Below, piece after piece: positions 20,110 through 30,898 of a stretch of 64,000 nucleotides of DNA. Numbering within the stretch: the first letter of the stretch is position 1; each line of letters begins with the position of its first letter. Position numbers and translations under genes: made by a program. The notes under the pieces were generated by a model, which ran no database searches, was not told the DNA's origin, and saw only the letters and a list, made by a program, of their open reading frames with translations. The DNA is from Curtobacterium flaccumfaciens (GTDB lineage Bacteria; Actinomycetota; Actinomycetes; Actinomycetales; Microbacteriaceae): positions 2,666,001 to 2,730,000 of the forward strand of contig CP121450.1 in NCBI GenBank assembly GCA_029689965.1, in the 5' to 3' direction.

Positions 20110-20889
20110 TCAGCGGACGGGGTGTCCGGCCGCGCGCAGCGCGGTCTTGACGTCGCCCACGGTCATCTCGCCGCGGTGGAAGACGGAGGCGGCGAGGAGG
20201 GCATCCGCACCCGCGTCGACGGCTGGGGCGAAGTGCTCGAGCCGACCCGCGCCTCCAGACGCGATGACCGGCACCGAGGACACCGCACGGACCGCGGACA
20301 CGAGCTCGAGGTCGAACCCGTTCTTCGTGCCGTCGGCGTCGATGGAGTTGACGAGCAGCTCCCCCGCTCCGCGCTCCACGGCCTGTCGTGCCCAGGCGAT
20401 CGCGTCGAGGTCGGACTCGGTCCGCCCGCCGTGCGTCGTGACGACGAAGCCGGACGGCATCCGGTCGGACCGCTTGACGTCCAGCGACAGCACGACGGCC
20501 TGCGCGCCGAACCGGTCCGCGATCTCGCCGACGAGGTCCGGGCGGGCGATCGCGGCGCTGTTCACGCCGATCTTGTCCGCACCGCACTGCTGCAGTCGGG
20601 ACACGTCGTCGACGCTCCGGACGCCACCGCCGACCGTCAGCGGGATGAAGACCTGCTCCGCAGTCCGGGTGACGGTGTCGTACATCGTGGCGCGGTTCTC
20701 GACCGTGGCGCCGACGTCGAGGAACGTCAGCTCGTCCGCTCCCTGCTCGTAGTAGCGGGCCGCGAGCTCGACCGGGTCACCGGCGTCCTGCAGGTCGAGG
20801 AAGTTCACGCCCTTGACGACGCGACCGCCCTGGACGTCCAGGCACGGGATGACCCGGACGGAGACCCCGCCCGGTGCCGCGACGCTCAC
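20110..20889 (-). CDS. hisF: Imidazole glycerol phosphate synthase, cyclase subunit
   Basis: HisF makes imidazole glycerol phosphate and AICAR, using ammonia from HisH (not present here). It is a 259-residue half-barrel repeat with catalytic Asp in [15 protein letters not shown] and second Asp in [13 protein letters not shown]; the phosphate loops are LTVGGGVRS and ASGGAG. GTG at 20889 overlaps the hisG stop (GTGA). Intact frame and normal length. Confidence 0.96.
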   Translation of the reverse strand: MSVAAPGGVSVRVIPCLDVQGGRVVKGVNFLDLQDAGDPVELAARYYEQGADELTFLDVGATVENRATMYDTVTRTAEQVFIPLTVGGGVRSVDDVSRLQQCGADKIGVNSAAIARPDLVGEIADRFGAQAVVLSLDVKRSDRMPSGFVVTTHGGRTESDLDAIAWARQAVERGAGELLVNSIDADGTKNGFDLELVSAVRAVSSVPVIASGGAGRLEHFAPAVDAGADALLAASVFHRGEMTVGDVKTALRAAGHPVR

Positions 20890-21723
20890 AGCCGTGCGGC
20901 GTGGATCGGGCTGACGAGGATGGCGCGGGCGCCGAGGTCGTACAGCGCGTCCATGATGAGGTTCGCGTCCTCGCGCGGGATCATCACGCGCACCGCGGAC
21001 CAGTCACGACCGTGCAGGGGCGACACCGTCGGGACTCGATGCCCGATGCGACCGCGGTCGCCTGCTCGAGCAGCGCCGTCGGGATGTCGTAGTCGAGCAT
21101 CACGTAGCCGCGGGCGACGAGCACGCCCTGCAGCCGGCGACGGAGCACGTCGATGCCGGGGATCGACTCGTCGGTCGAGACGAGCAGCGCGGTCGACTCG
21201 AGGATGACCGGGCCGAAGATCTCGAGGCCGGCCTGCCGCAGCGTGCTGCCCGTCGAGACGACGTCGGCGACGGCGTCGGCGACGCCGAGGCGCACCGCGC
21301 TCTCGACCGCGCCGTCGAGCTTCACGAGCGTCGCGGTGACGCCGTGCTTCGCGAGGAAGTCCCCGACCAGTCCGGGGTAGCTCGTCGCCACCCGCACGCC
21401 GTCGAGGTCCTGCAGGGCGCTGAACCGACCGGGGGTCCCGGCGAACCGGAACGTCGAGTCCGCGAAGCCGAGCGCGTCGACCTCGTGCGCCGCCGACCCG
21501 GAGTCGAGCAGCAGGTCGCGCCCGGTGATGCCGACGTCGAGGGCACCCGAGCCGACGTACGTGGCGATGTCGCGCGGACGGAGGAAGAGAACTCCACCCC
21601 GTTGCGCTCGTCGAGGAGGTGGAGCGCCTTCGGGTCGCGGCGACCGGCGTACCCGGCCTCCCGCAGCATCTCGGAAGCGGTCTCGGAGAGGGAGCCCTTG
21701 TTGGGCACGGCGATGCGGAGCAT
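20886..21723 (-). CDS. hisG: ATP phosphoribosyltransferase (long form, frame broken)
   Basis: HisG couples ATP and PRPP in the first, feedback-regulated step of histidine synthesis. Start ATG at 21723 ([14 protein letters not shown]). The PRPP loop is [18 protein letters not shown], the periplasmic-binding-like fold shows [21 protein letters not shown], and the C-terminal ACT-like regulatory domain ([24 protein letters not shown]) makes it the long form that works without HisZ. Two breaks: ~21590 and ~21035 (CCCC reads CCC). Restored ~279 residues. Confidence 0.94.
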
Positions 21724-21786
21724 CAGGTGGTCTGCTTTCTGTGGGAGTGGTCCGGGACGGTCAGGGCCGGCGCGGGACGCGCCTTC

Positions 21787-22050
21787 CTACAGATGTCGCC
21801 AGACGTCCACCGGGGTGAGGCCCTTCGCGATCATGAGCACCTGCAGGTGGTACACGAGCTGCGAGATCTCCTCGGAGGTGCGCTCGTCGCCCTCGTACTC
21901 GGCCGCCATCCAGACCTCGGCTGCCTCTTCCACGATCTTCTTGCCGATCTGGTGCACGCCGGCGTCCAGTTCGGCGACGGTGCCGGAGCCCTCGGGGCGC
22001 GTGCGCGCCTTCTCGGTGAGCTCCTGGAACAGGTCGTCGAACGTCTTCAC
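21787..22050 (-). CDS. hisE: Phosphoribosyl-ATP pyrophosphatase
   Basis: HisE hydrolyses phosphoribosyl-ATP to the monophosphate. It is an 87-residue all-helical MazG-like protein; the metal-binding [10 protein letters not shown] and the later [18 protein letters not shown] are typical. GTG at 22050 ([11 protein letters not shown]) is preferred because the extra upstream residues of the open frame do not look conserved. It is 63 bp upstream of hisG, so probably the first gene of the his-trp run. The frame is intact. Confidence 0.93.
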   Translation of the reverse strand: MKTFDDLFQELTEKARTRPEGSGTVAELDAGVHQIGKKIVEEAAEVWMAAEYEGDERTSEEISQLVYHLQVLMIAKGLTPVDVWRHL

Positions 22051-22202
22051 GCACTCCAGGCTACCGTCCTCCGCCCTCGCGACCGCCGTACCGTCCGGAC
22101 GGGAGGCGCGGATCGTCCCCGCCTCGTCCGTCACGTCCGTCGCACCGGTCACGCCCTGGGCGTCGCTCGCGACGACTCCGCGGTTCGAGTCCGACCGCGG
22201 CG

Positions 22203-22861
22203 TCACGACCGCGCGGCCGCCGCGGCCTCGCGGAGGTCCGCGATGCGCGCCGCAGGCTCGCCCCCGTACACCGCCGAACCCGCCACGAGCGTGTCGGCGC
22301 CGCTGCGCACAACCTCGGGCACGGTGTCGACCGCGATGCCGCCGTCGACCTCGAGCCAGACGTCCAGACCGGAGGCGTCCACCGCGGCACGCGCGTCGGC
22401 GAGCTTCGGCATCACGGACGGCATGAACGACTGCCCGCCGAAGCCCGGCTCGACCGTCATGAGCAGGATCATGTCGTACGCGTCGAGGTGCTGCAGGACC
22501 TGGGTGATCGGCGTGCCCGGCTTCACCGCGACGGCGGCACGGGCTCCGTTCGACCGGATCGCGGCCGCCGTCGCCACGGGGTCGTCGGCGGCCTCGAAGT
22601 GGAACGTGACGCTTGCGGCGCCGGTCTCGGCGTACTTCGGCGCTTCGGTGTCGGCGTTCGTGATCATGAGGTGCACGTCGAGCGGCACCGGGACACCTGC
22701 TGCAGCCGCTGCACGATCGGCAGGCCCAGCGTGAGGTTCGGCACGAAGTGGTTGTCCATCACGTCGACGTGCACCATGTCAGCGGTCTCGATGCGGTGGA
22801 GCTCGCGCTCGAGGTTCGCGAAGTCGGCGGACAGGATGCTCGGCGAGATGCGGATCGTCAC
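22203..22861 (-). CDS. rpe: Ribulose-phosphate 3-epimerase
   Basis: Rpe interconverts ribulose-5-phosphate and xylulose-5-phosphate. It is a TIM barrel with [16 protein letters not shown], metal-binding [18 protein letters not shown], catalytic [21 protein letters not shown] and phosphate loop [17 protein letters not shown] start at 22861. One frame break at ~22690 (TCCCCGG reads TCCCGG). Restored ~219 residues. Follows rsmB after an intergenic inverted repeat. Confidence 0.95.
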
Positions 22862-22904
22862 CCGACAACCCTACCGGCGCGCCTCAACGCGCCCGTCCCC
22901 GGCC

Positions 22905-22975
22905 GCAGTGTGCGAGGTTCCGCTCGATGTGCGACGCACGCTGCCCCGCACCGAGGACGCAACCTCGCACACTGC
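22905..22975. repeat. 15-bp perfect inverted repeat between rsmB and rpe
   Basis: GCAGTGTGCGAGGTT (22905-22919) is perfectly repeated inverted at 22961-22975, with 41 bases between that include a smaller GTGCG/CGCAC pairing. It occupies the 136-bp gap between the rsmB stop and the rpe start. It may be an rsmB terminator, but long spacing and lack of a T-tract make a REP-like or miniature mobile element equally possible. Confidence 0.7.
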
Positions 22976-22997
22976 AGTCAGCCCGCGTCGGGCCACG

Positions 22998-24538
22998 TCA
23001 GGGCGTGCGACGGAACAGCGCGATGAACATCGCGTCCGTGCCGATGCGGTGCGGCCGAAGCTGCGCCGTGTTCCCGTCCGCTACCTGCGGGTCCCGAGCG
23101 GCCACGGACCGCACGACCGACGCGGTGTCGAGCTGCTCGAGCACGCCCCGTGCCGCGCCATCAGCGCGTCGACCTGCCCGCGCGTCTCCGCCAGGTGCGG
23201 CGAGCACGTCACGTAGGCCAGGGTCCCGCCTGGTGCGAGCACCCGCACGGCGGCGTCGAGCAGCTCGGCCTGCAGGGCCGCGAGCTCGGGCACGTCCTCC
23301 GGCTGCTTCCGCCAGCGTGCCTCCGGGCGACGCCGGAGTGCACCGAGCCCGGTGCACGGTGCGTCGAGCAGGATCCGGTCGAACGTCACGCCGGCACCGT
23401 CGCGCCCGAAGCGTCGACCGTCGCCCTCGACGACGGTCACGCCGTCGCCGAACCCCGCGAGGGCCCTGCGCACGAGTCCGGCCCGCGCCGGCACGAGTTC
23501 GTTGGCGACGAGGGCGGCCCCGCCCTGTGCGGCCTCGGCCGCGAGCAGGGCGGCCTTGCCCCGGGTCCGGCGCACAGGTCGAGCCAGCGCTCCCCCGGCC
23601 GGACCGCGGACGACCGGCTCAGCGCGAGGGCCGCGAGCTGCGAGCCCTCGTCCTGCACGCGGAGCCGCCCGGCGGTGACGCCGGGCACGCGGGCCGGGTC
23701 GCCGCTGATCCCGCGGATGCCGACGGGCGAGACCGGCTGGTCCGCCTCGGGGTCGGTGGGTCGGACGGGAGGCGCGACCTCCGTGTCGTCGTCGGCTGCG
23801 GCTCGGTGGGCGGCCGGTGCCGGCTGGTCGGTGGGAGCGTCGACGTCATCGGTCACGTCGTCGACGGCCGCGGCGTGGGCACGGGCGGCGGCGACGTCCT
23901 CGGCGGTGGCGAGGCCGGGCAGCGCCGCGAGCTGCACACGGGGTGCGACGTTGTCGGCGGCCAGGAGCGCGGCGAGCTTCGTCCCGCGAGCGTTCGGCGG
24001 CCAGGGCGTCCCGGAGCGCGGAGACGACCCACACCGGGTGCGACCAGCGGGCTGCGAGGAGTGCGTCGCCACCCCGCCCCTCGGTGATGAGCGCGTCCCA
24101 CTCGTCGTCGGTGCGGGCGCCGACCTTGCGCAGCACGGCGTTGACGAAGCCGGTGGCGCGGTGGGCGCCGACCTCTCGGGCGAGTTCGACCGTGGCCGAG
24201 ACGGCAGCGTGCGTCGGGGTGCGCATGCCGAGCAGCTGGTGGGCGCCGAGGCGCATGACGTCGAGCACGTCGGACTCGATGTTGTCGATCCGGCGTCCCG
24301 AGGCGAGGGCGACGATCGCGTCGTACCGGCCGAGCATGCGGATCGACCCGTAGGTCAGCTCGGTGGCGAACGCGGCGTCACGCGCGGAGAGGCCGGCCCG
24401 ACGGATGCGCGTCGGCAGGAGCAGGTTGGCGTAGGCGTCGTCGACCTGCACGGCGCGGAGCACGTCGAACGCGACCCGCCGAGCGCTCGTCTGCCGGGGG
24501 CCGTGGTTCCGGCGGTGACCGGTATTCGCGCCGCTCAT
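22998..24538 (-). CDS. rsmB: 16S rRNA (cytosine-967-C5)-methyltransferase with acidic insert (frame broken)
   Basis: RsmB (Fmu) methylates C967 of 16S rRNA. The N-terminal NusB-like domain starts ARRVAFDVLRAVQVDDAYAN; the SAM-dependent RNA m5C methyltransferase domain has WLDLCAGPGGKAALLA, ILLDAPCTGLGALRRRPEARW and the catalytic TCS in LAYVTCSPHLAET. Between them, near residues 220-265, is an unusual Asp/Pro/Ala-rich stretch (DDVTDDVDAPTDQPAPAAHR...) that looks disordered. ATG at 24538 overlaps fmt stop (ATGA). Frame breaks near 23990, 23560 and 23145. Restored ~513 residues, slightly longer than usual because of the insert. Confidence 0.92.
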
Positions 24539-25469
24539 GCGAGGACCTTCCCGTCGAGCTCGCCCAGGCCGCGGGCCCAGGCGGCGGCGTCCATCGCCTT
24601 CTTGCCGGCGGGCTGCACCTCGGTGAGCACGAGCGGGTCGTCGGCGGTCCCGACGACCAGCCGGCCGCCCTGGACGGCCAACGCGCCGGGCGCGAGGGTC
24701 GGGGCGGGGTCCGCCGTGCCTCCCGGCAGTCTGGAGCTGCGGAGCAGCTTGATCCGCGTCTCGCCGAGGTGGGCGTACGCACCGGGCTCGGGCGTGACCC
24801 CGCGCAGGCGGGCGTGGACCACGGCGGCGGGCGCGGCGAAGTCGATGCGGCCGTCGTCGATGGTGAGCTTCGGGGCGAGGGTGGGCTCGCCGGCCTGCTC
24901 GGTGGCGACCGCGGTGCCGGCGGCAATGCCGTCGACGACGCGGACGACGGTCTCGGCGCCCGTCTCGGCCATCGCGGCGAGGACCTCGCCGGAGGTCGCC
25001 TCGGGTCGATGTCGAACGGGTCGCTCGCGTAGACCGGGCCGGCGTCGAGTGCCTCGACGAGCTGGAACACCGTCGCGGCGGTGCGGGTGTCGCCGGCCAT
25101 CACCGCCCGCTGGACCGGGGCGGCGCCGCGGTACCGCGGCAGGTCGGAGAAGTGCAGGTTGACCCAGCCGAGCCGCGGAGCGTCGAGCGCCGAACGACGG
25201 AGCAGCGCGCCGTAGGCGACGATGACGCCGAGGTCGACCCCGAGGTCGGCGATGCGGGCGGTGATCTCGTCGTCGACGCGGGAGGCCTCGATCACCGGGA
25301 GGCCGAGCTCCTCGGCGACCTGGGCGACGGGGGTCGGGGTGAGGATGCGCTTCCGGCCCTGCGGGGTCGCCGGACGGGTGAGGACCGCGGCGATCTCGTG
25401 CTCGGACGCCGCGAGGCGGCGGAGGGTGGGAACGGCCGCAGCGGGGCTGCCGGCGACGACGAGACGCAT
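24535..25469 (-). CDS. fmt: Methionyl-tRNA formyltransferase
   Basis: Fmt formylates initiator Met-tRNA using 10-formyl-THF. MRLVVAGSPAAAVPTLRRL starts the Rossmann domain; the catalytic Asn, His and Asp region is GWVNLHFSDLPRYRGAAPV; the C-terminal OB-like domain (VHARLRGVTPEPGAYAHL) binds tRNA. The usual F-x-G-T-P near the start is A-G-S-P here. One frame break at ~25010 (GACCCC reads GACCC). Restored ~311 residues. Coupled to rsmB by a four-base overlap. Confidence 0.94.
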
Positions 25470-25532
25470 GGGTTCGATCCTCCCACGTCCGCAGCCGCCG
25501 GACGTGCCGACGGCTGCGGAGCGGGTGCGGCG

Positions 25533-27621
25533 TCAGCGGACCACGGTGAAGCCGGCCCTGGCCAGCGGGACGCCGTCGGAGCGCAGGTGCACGGTGCGCA
25601 CGAGGCGTCCGTCGGCGTCGTACACCGAGGCGGTCCGACCAGCGGCTCCCGCCACGGTGCCCGCGCGCGCGGACCCGTGCTGTCGGCGACCAGGTCGAGC
25701 GGCCTCGCTCCTGTCAGCCCGAGGTGCGCGACGACGGGCTGGACGAGCACGGCGTCGAGGTCGAGCGTCCCCGACGTCACGCGAGCCGTGACGCTGGTGA
25801 TCCCGGCCGGGACGACCGTCCCGAGCCGGAGGGGGTGCAGGAACGCCGAGGTGGGGGCGCTCCCCTGCCGCCCCGCACCGCCGTTCGGCGTGCGCCCGAG
25901 GATCGTAGGGTGCCCGGCTCCGGACGTCGTGACCTGTCCGGGTCCGGACGTCGTCCACGTCGTCGTGCCGGCCGGTCCTGCCTGCTGCGACACCACGGGC
26001 GCCAGCACGACCGGACCGTGCCCGGCGGGCAGCGTGACGGTGACGGTCCCGCCGACGGGTGCGTGCACCGACGCGGACCCGGACCAGTTCGCGGACCCGG
26101 TCCACGCGGTGGGGTGTCGCTCCACGGCGGCTCCGCCGGCGAGGACGCCCGACTCCGCCTCCACGGTCGTGATCCCCTGCACCGCGGAGCGTCCGTCGAC
26201 GCCGGTCGCCGCCGCGCGGGCCGCGGGGTGGGCGTCGAGCGCGAGCATCGACAGCGCGGTGTGGATGGCCGACTCGGCGCCGCAGCCCCGGTTCACGGTC
26301 CCGTCCGCCGCGACGCCGTCGACGCAGGCACCCGTCGCCCGGTCGTACACCGGCACGCCGGCCGGGTTCGCGCCGAAGAACCACGACGCCGCGATCCCGG
26401 CGAGGGTGGCCTGACCGCCGTTGCCGGTGGCGTCGGCCGTGGCCGTGAAGGACTCGACGAGGGAGTCCGCGCCGTACGCGATCTGCGTCCGGTCGAACGG
26501 CGTCGGCGTCCAGCCGTTGTCCGGGCCGCCGGTGGTGAGCAGCTGCGTGCCGAACCGTGCGGTGGCGCGCTCGGCGTCCTGCTCCCACGCGGACCGGTGC
26601 AGCACGGCGCCCGCGCGGGCGAGCGCGGCCGGCGCCATGCCGCCCCATGCGTTCCAGCTCGACTGCGACGTCGCCGAGGGCAGCACCGCACCGTACGGCC
26701 AGGTGCCGGTGTCGCCGCGCTGCATGCCGGCGACACCCTCGGTCTCCCGCTCGAGCACTGTCCGGACGACACGGTCGGACGGCACCGCCTCGGTGTAGGC
26801 GCTGAGCCCGAGGACGGCCTCGGCGGTGGCACTCGTCGAGTCGGCGACGAGCCAGGCGGGGACCCGGGACCCGTTGACCGTGTCGTACCGCCCGTACTGC
26901 GCGAGGGAGCCACGTTCGAGCGCGCCGATCGCCAGGTGGAGCCGGTCCTGCAGGAAGTGTGCGAACCCGGGGTCGGCGTGCCGGAACGCGGGGTACGCCT
27001 CGCCGAGAGCCCAGATCGTCCGCGCGGTCCAGAACGAGTCGGCCGAATCGGAGGGGTTCGGGCTGTCCGGCGGTGTCGGCGTGGTGTTGAGCGTGCCGTC
27101 GGACTGCTGCCAGAGCACGACGTCGCCGGCGTCGGGGCCGGTCGAGGTCTGCAGGTAGGTCAGCGACCGCAGGAGCTCGCGCGCAGTGGCCAGGCTCGAC
27201 GGCGTGCGGTCCTGCTGCCAGTCGCGGACGTAGACCACGGCGGCCCGGCTGATGTCGTCCGCGTCGAACGCGCCCTGGCCCCAGTGACCGGTGGCCGGGT
27301 CGAGCGTGCCGCCCCCGACACGGCGGTACGTCCCGTCGGCGTCCCGGTCGGCGCACACCCACGGCGCGCGGGCGGTGGGGTCGGACGACTGGCGGTACGT
27401 GGTGTGACCGGGCACCCCGGACAGCAGGGGACGTCGTCGAGCAGGAAGTCGAGGTGGTCGAGGTTCGTGAGCGCGCTGGCCCCCGGTGCGGGGGCGTTCC
27501 CCAGTGCGGGGGCCTTCCCCGCGGCAGGGGATGCGGCGAGCGCGGTGGCGGGGGCCGACAGGACTGCGGCGGCGGTGACGGCAGCCACGGCGAGCGCGGC
27601 GACGGTGGTGCGATACGACAT
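25533..27621 (-). CDS. Secreted six-hairpin glycosidase-like protein with C-terminal beta-sandwich
   Basis: About 697 residues. A signal peptide (VAALAVAAVTAAAVLSAPATALA, cleaved after ALA) is followed by a Pro/Ala linker. The main domain contains repeated helix pairs with aromatic and Gly-rich turns (FWTARTIWALGEAYPAF, WNAWGGMAPAALARAG, ASWFFGANPAGVPVYD), suggesting an (alpha/alpha)6 six-hairpin glycosidase fold; I cannot assign a GH family. Residues from ~470 look like beta-sandwich or carbohydrate-binding modules (TTVEAESGVLAGGAAVERH). ATG at 27621 follows AGGAGC. Frame breaks at ~27427 (C-run) and ~25665. It is the last gene of the sugar operon in the same direction, separated by the 34-bp repeat array. 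Confidence 0.7.
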
Positions 27622-27644
27622 TGCATGCTCCTGGGTTCCGGTGG

Positions 27645-27693
27645 TGCGGCGCGGTGCGGTGCGGTGCGGCGCGGTGCGGTGCGGTGCGGTGCG
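27645..27693. repeat. GTGCG-rich low-complexity tract
   Basis: A run of imperfect five-base units (GTGCG with occasional GCGCG) fills the space between the ribosome-binding region of the secreted protein gene and the 34-bp array. Such a tract is prone to slippage and to assembly error. Confidence 0.8.
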
Positions 27694-27827
27694 GCGTCGG
27701 ACGAGTCGGGCGACGCCGTGCGGGTCAGCGTCGGACGAGTCGGGCGACGCCGTGCGGGTCAGCGTCGGACGAGTCGGGCGACGCCGTGCGGGTCAGCGTC
27801 GGACGAGTCGGGCGACGCCGATCTTGG
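27694..27827. repeat. 34-bp tandem array carrying the 3' end of the GH130 gene
   Basis: Units start at 27694, 27728, 27762 and 27796, 34 bp apart. The last one is the genuine end of the glycosidase gene (codons for GVARLVRR and the stop at 27793). The three others lie downstream of its stop and repeat that 3' end together with nine bases of trailer. 34 is not a multiple of three, so it does not extend the protein. Confidence 0.93.
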
Positions 27828-28846
27828 AGTCCGCCATGCCGTAGAAGACGTGGTGGACACCGTCGATCTCCTCGACGGCGGTGGGGAATACGACGTTGGG
27901 CACGGTGCCGGAGCGTTCGTCGTCGGTGTCGGCGGTCATCAGCGGCTCGGCGGTCCGCTGGACGACCTCCCACGGGCGGTCGGCGTCGAGGATCATCGCC
28001 CCGGCGGCGTAGTTGACGTGCTGCTGCTGGGCGAGCGAGCCGACGAGTTCGCCTGTGACGCCGTGGTGGAGCAGGAGCCAGCCCTCCGGTACACGGATCG
28101 GGGCCGGTCCGGCGCCGATCTTGAGCTCCTCGAAAGCCGCCTCGGGGCCGGCGAGCACGCGGTGTCCACGCCACTCGGCGAGCGCTCCGACGTCGGCGCG
28201 CACCCGGTCGAGGGGGACGAAGGAGATCCAGATGGAGGGTCGGGTGTCGGTCACCCAGGACGGCGGGTGGATGCCCTCGCCGGGTCGGATCTCGGAGAGG
28301 TCCCAGGTCGGTCGGTGGAGCACGGTGAGAGCGGGGGTGCCGTCGGCGCCGTGACCGGCTCGGGCAGGAAGACGGAGTCCTTGTCGAAGTAGAGCGCGAG
28401 GTCGACGTCGAGTTCGTCGTCGTAGGCGAAGCGCACGGGTCCGAGGCGGCGCCAGGTGCGCAGGTCCTCGGAGACGGCGACGGCGGTGCGGGGGCCGAGG
28501 GGTCCGTAGGCGACGTAGGTCATGACGTGCAGGCCGAGGGCCGGGATCCAGGTGGTGCGGGGTCCTCCACGCCGGCGTTCTGCGCGCCGGTCTCCCAGGT
28601 GCGCTCGGGTTCGAGGACGGTGCCCTGGCGTTCGACGCCGACCGGGACGCCGTCGTCGACGAGGACGCGAGCGATGCCGATGCGGGAGACGTTGCCGGCG
28701 GCGACGAGTCTGGGCAGGAGGTAGAGCTCGCCGTCGGGGCCGCGGCCGCTGGCGGGGTTGAGGACGCCCTCGGCCTCGAGGGGTTCGTCGGGCAGGGGCT
28801 CCATCACGACGCCGATGCGTTCGAGGGCGTAGGGGAAGTCGGTCAT
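27793..28846 (-). CDS. GH130-type beta-propeller glycosidase/phosphorylase (first)
   Basis: About 351 residues of five-bladed beta-propeller. The GH130 pattern is seen in GVLNPASGRGPDGELYLLPR, SRIGIARVLVDDG, AGVEDPRTTWI and GLHVMTYVAYGPLGPRTAVA. GH130 enzymes are mostly cytoplasmic phosphorylases or hydrolases acting on beta-mannosides; substrate cannot be fixed from sequence. Start ATG at 28846 overlaps the preceding gene (ATGA). Frame breaks at ~28562 (C-run) and ~28350. The 3' end is repeated three times downstream. Confidence 0.8.
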
Positions 28847-29954
28847 CGCGCGGTCTCTCGGTAGAAGTACATGGTGCGGCTGTCGGCCGGGGCGTCCCAC
28901 CCCTGGGCGAAGACGCGCTCGCCGGCCGTCCCGGGCGGGGTGTCGGGGCCGGGCCAGCGGAGCAGACCGCCCAGGCGAGCGATCCGCCCGCGTGCACGTC
29001 GAGTTGCCGGGTGGGGTCGGACAGGTCGTAGCGTGCCTGGCCGGCGGCGAACGCGCCGGTGGGGTCGGCGTGGAAGAAGTCGAGGACGAGGTGGTCACCG
29101 TCGACGACGGCGCAGGCGACCTCGTGCAGGTGCGGGCCGAGGGTGGAGACGTCGAGGTAGTCCTCGGTGGTGAAGGTCCAGTGCTGCATGTCGTCGGAGT
29201 GGCCAACGGTGAGCTGTCCGCCGCAGCCCTCGGAGACGAACATCAGGTACTCGCCGTCGATCCGGACGGCGGACCCGCGGTCGTCGCGCGGGATCACGGC
29301 GCCCTTGGCCCAGAGATGGGAGACGTCGTGGGGAACGACGACACCGGTCTTCTGCCAGTGCACCAGGTCGTCGGAGACGGCGAGGGCGATGTCGCAGCCG
29401 ACGTCGCCGGCGTCCGGGTACAGCGCGCGCTCGGGGGTGTCTCGGGTGTCCCAGATGGCGTTGTAGAAGCACCACCAGCGTCCTTCGGCTCGGTAAAGCT
29501 TGGGGTCCTCGACGCCGAGGGACTCGCCGGGCCGGGTGGGCCAGATGGCCGGTGCGCCGTCGTCGACCCAGCCGTCCGCGGTCAGGACCGCGTGCCCGAT
29601 GCGGGACGAGGTGGATTCCTTCCGCGGTGACGCCCGGTACAGCAGGTGGAGCGCGTGTCGTGCCTCCGATCCGTCGTCCGTGGGGAGGACGGCGGTGCCC
29701 CGTTCATCGGGGGCGATGCCCAGGGTCGGGTTGAAGATGCTCGACGCGGTCCAGCCGATGCCGGTCGGATCAGCCCACTCCGGGGCGGTGAAGGTGAGCG
29801 TCGGGTCGCGGTGGAAGGGCCCGATCATCCAGGGCGGCGGATCGTCGTAGTGGGCGGAGAAGTCGTCGGTGGAGATCCGGTCGGTCAGGGCGTTCGTGTG
29901 CCGGAGGGCGCGGTCGAGGTCGGCGGCGAGCGCCGCCCGGGTCAGGATCTCCAT
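28843..29954 (-). CDS. GH130-type beta-propeller glycosidase/phosphorylase (second)
   Basis: About 370 residues, diverged from its neighbour but with the same family pattern: ASSIFNPTLGIAPDERGT, LHLLYRASPRKE, SRIGHAVLTADGW, LGVEDPKLYRAEGRWWCFYN and SDDLVHWQKTGVVV. The Asp in V-E-D-P is the expected general acid position in GH130. ATG at 29954 overlaps the permease stop by one base (TGATG). One frame break at ~28967 moves the last ~40 residues. Likely acts inside the cell on oligosaccharides imported by the adjacent ABC system. Confidence 0.8.
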
Positions 29955-30898
29955 CAGCCCTTGACCCCCGATCCGATGTCGGTCGCGACGAAGTACCGCT
30001 GGAACACGATGAACAGGACGACGACCGGGGCGGCGAGGACGACGGCTCCGGCGAGGATCGCACCGTACGGGTTCGCGGTGGAGGACGCCACGTTCGAGAT
30101 GTAGTTGGCGAGCGACACTGCCAGCGGTTGCATCGAGGCCTCCTTGGTGATCAGGAACGGCCAGAGGAAGTCGTTCCACGGGCCGATGAAGGTGACGAGG
30201 ACGACGGTGACGAGCGCCGGGCGGACCAGGGGCAGCGCCACGTTCCAGAGCACGCGGAGCTCACCGGCGCCGTCGATGCGGGCGGCGTCGAAGATCTCCT
30301 GCGGGATCTGCAGGAAGTACTGGCGGAAGATCACCACCGCGGCGGAGTTGATGGCGAAGGGCAGGATCATGCCGAGGTAGTTGTCGCTGAGGCCGTAGTC
30401 GCGGGCGATGAGCACGTACAGGGGGACCATGAGCAGCTGGAACGGCACGACCTGGACGAGCAGGGCGAGCGCGAAGGTGATGCCCCGGCCACGCCACTGC
30501 AGCACGGCGAGGGCGTAGCCGGCGAGGAGCCCGAACACGACGGTGCAGAGGAGCACGCCGCCGGTGAAGATCCCCGAGTTGAGCAGGCCCTGCAGGAGGT
30601 TCACACGGTCGTTGATGGTCGAGAAGTTGTGCAGGTCGATGTTCGCCGGGTTGGGGAACGCACCGGCGAGCGAGGTGTCGGGTTCGCGCTGCAGCGATCC
30701 GATGACCATGTAGTAGAAGGGGAACAGGAAGACGATCGCGCCGGCGAGCAGGACCGCGAACCGGAGCGCGGCCTGGCCGCGCGTCAGGCTGACGCCGTCC
30801 ATGCGCCGCGGACGCTTCCGCCGCGGGGTGTCCTGCCTGGAGGCGCGGCTCGCCTCCGGCACGGCGCCGGCGGTCGTGGGGGTGGTGACGTCGGTCAT
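29954..30898 (-). CDS. Carbohydrate ABC transporter permease, MalG type
   Basis: The 314-residue inner-membrane protein has six helices (LRFAVLLAGAIVFLFPFYYM, GGVLLCTVVFGLLAGYALAV, and so on) and the EAA loop IFDAARIDGAGELRVLWNVALPLVRPA that docks the ATPase. The ATPase is not encoded here; such systems often share an MsiK-like subunit. The first 40 residues are basic and disordered. ATG at 30898 overlaps the other permease gene by four bases. Intact frame. Confidence 0.92.
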   Translation of the reverse strand: MTDVTTPTTAGAVPEASRASRQDTPRRKRPRRMDGVSLTRGQAALRFAVLLAGAIVFLFPFYYMVIGSLQREPDTSLAGAFPNPANIDLHNFSTINDRVNLLQGLLNSGIFTGGVLLCTVVFGLLAGYALAVLQWRGRGITFALALLVQVVPFQLLMVPLYVLIARDYGLSDNYLGMILPFAINSAAVVIFRQYFLQIPQEIFDAARIDGAGELRVLWNVALPLVRPALVTVVLVTFIGPWNDFLWPFLITKEASMQPLAVSLANYISNVASSTANPYGAILAGAVVLAAPVVVLFIVFQRYFVATDIGSGVKG

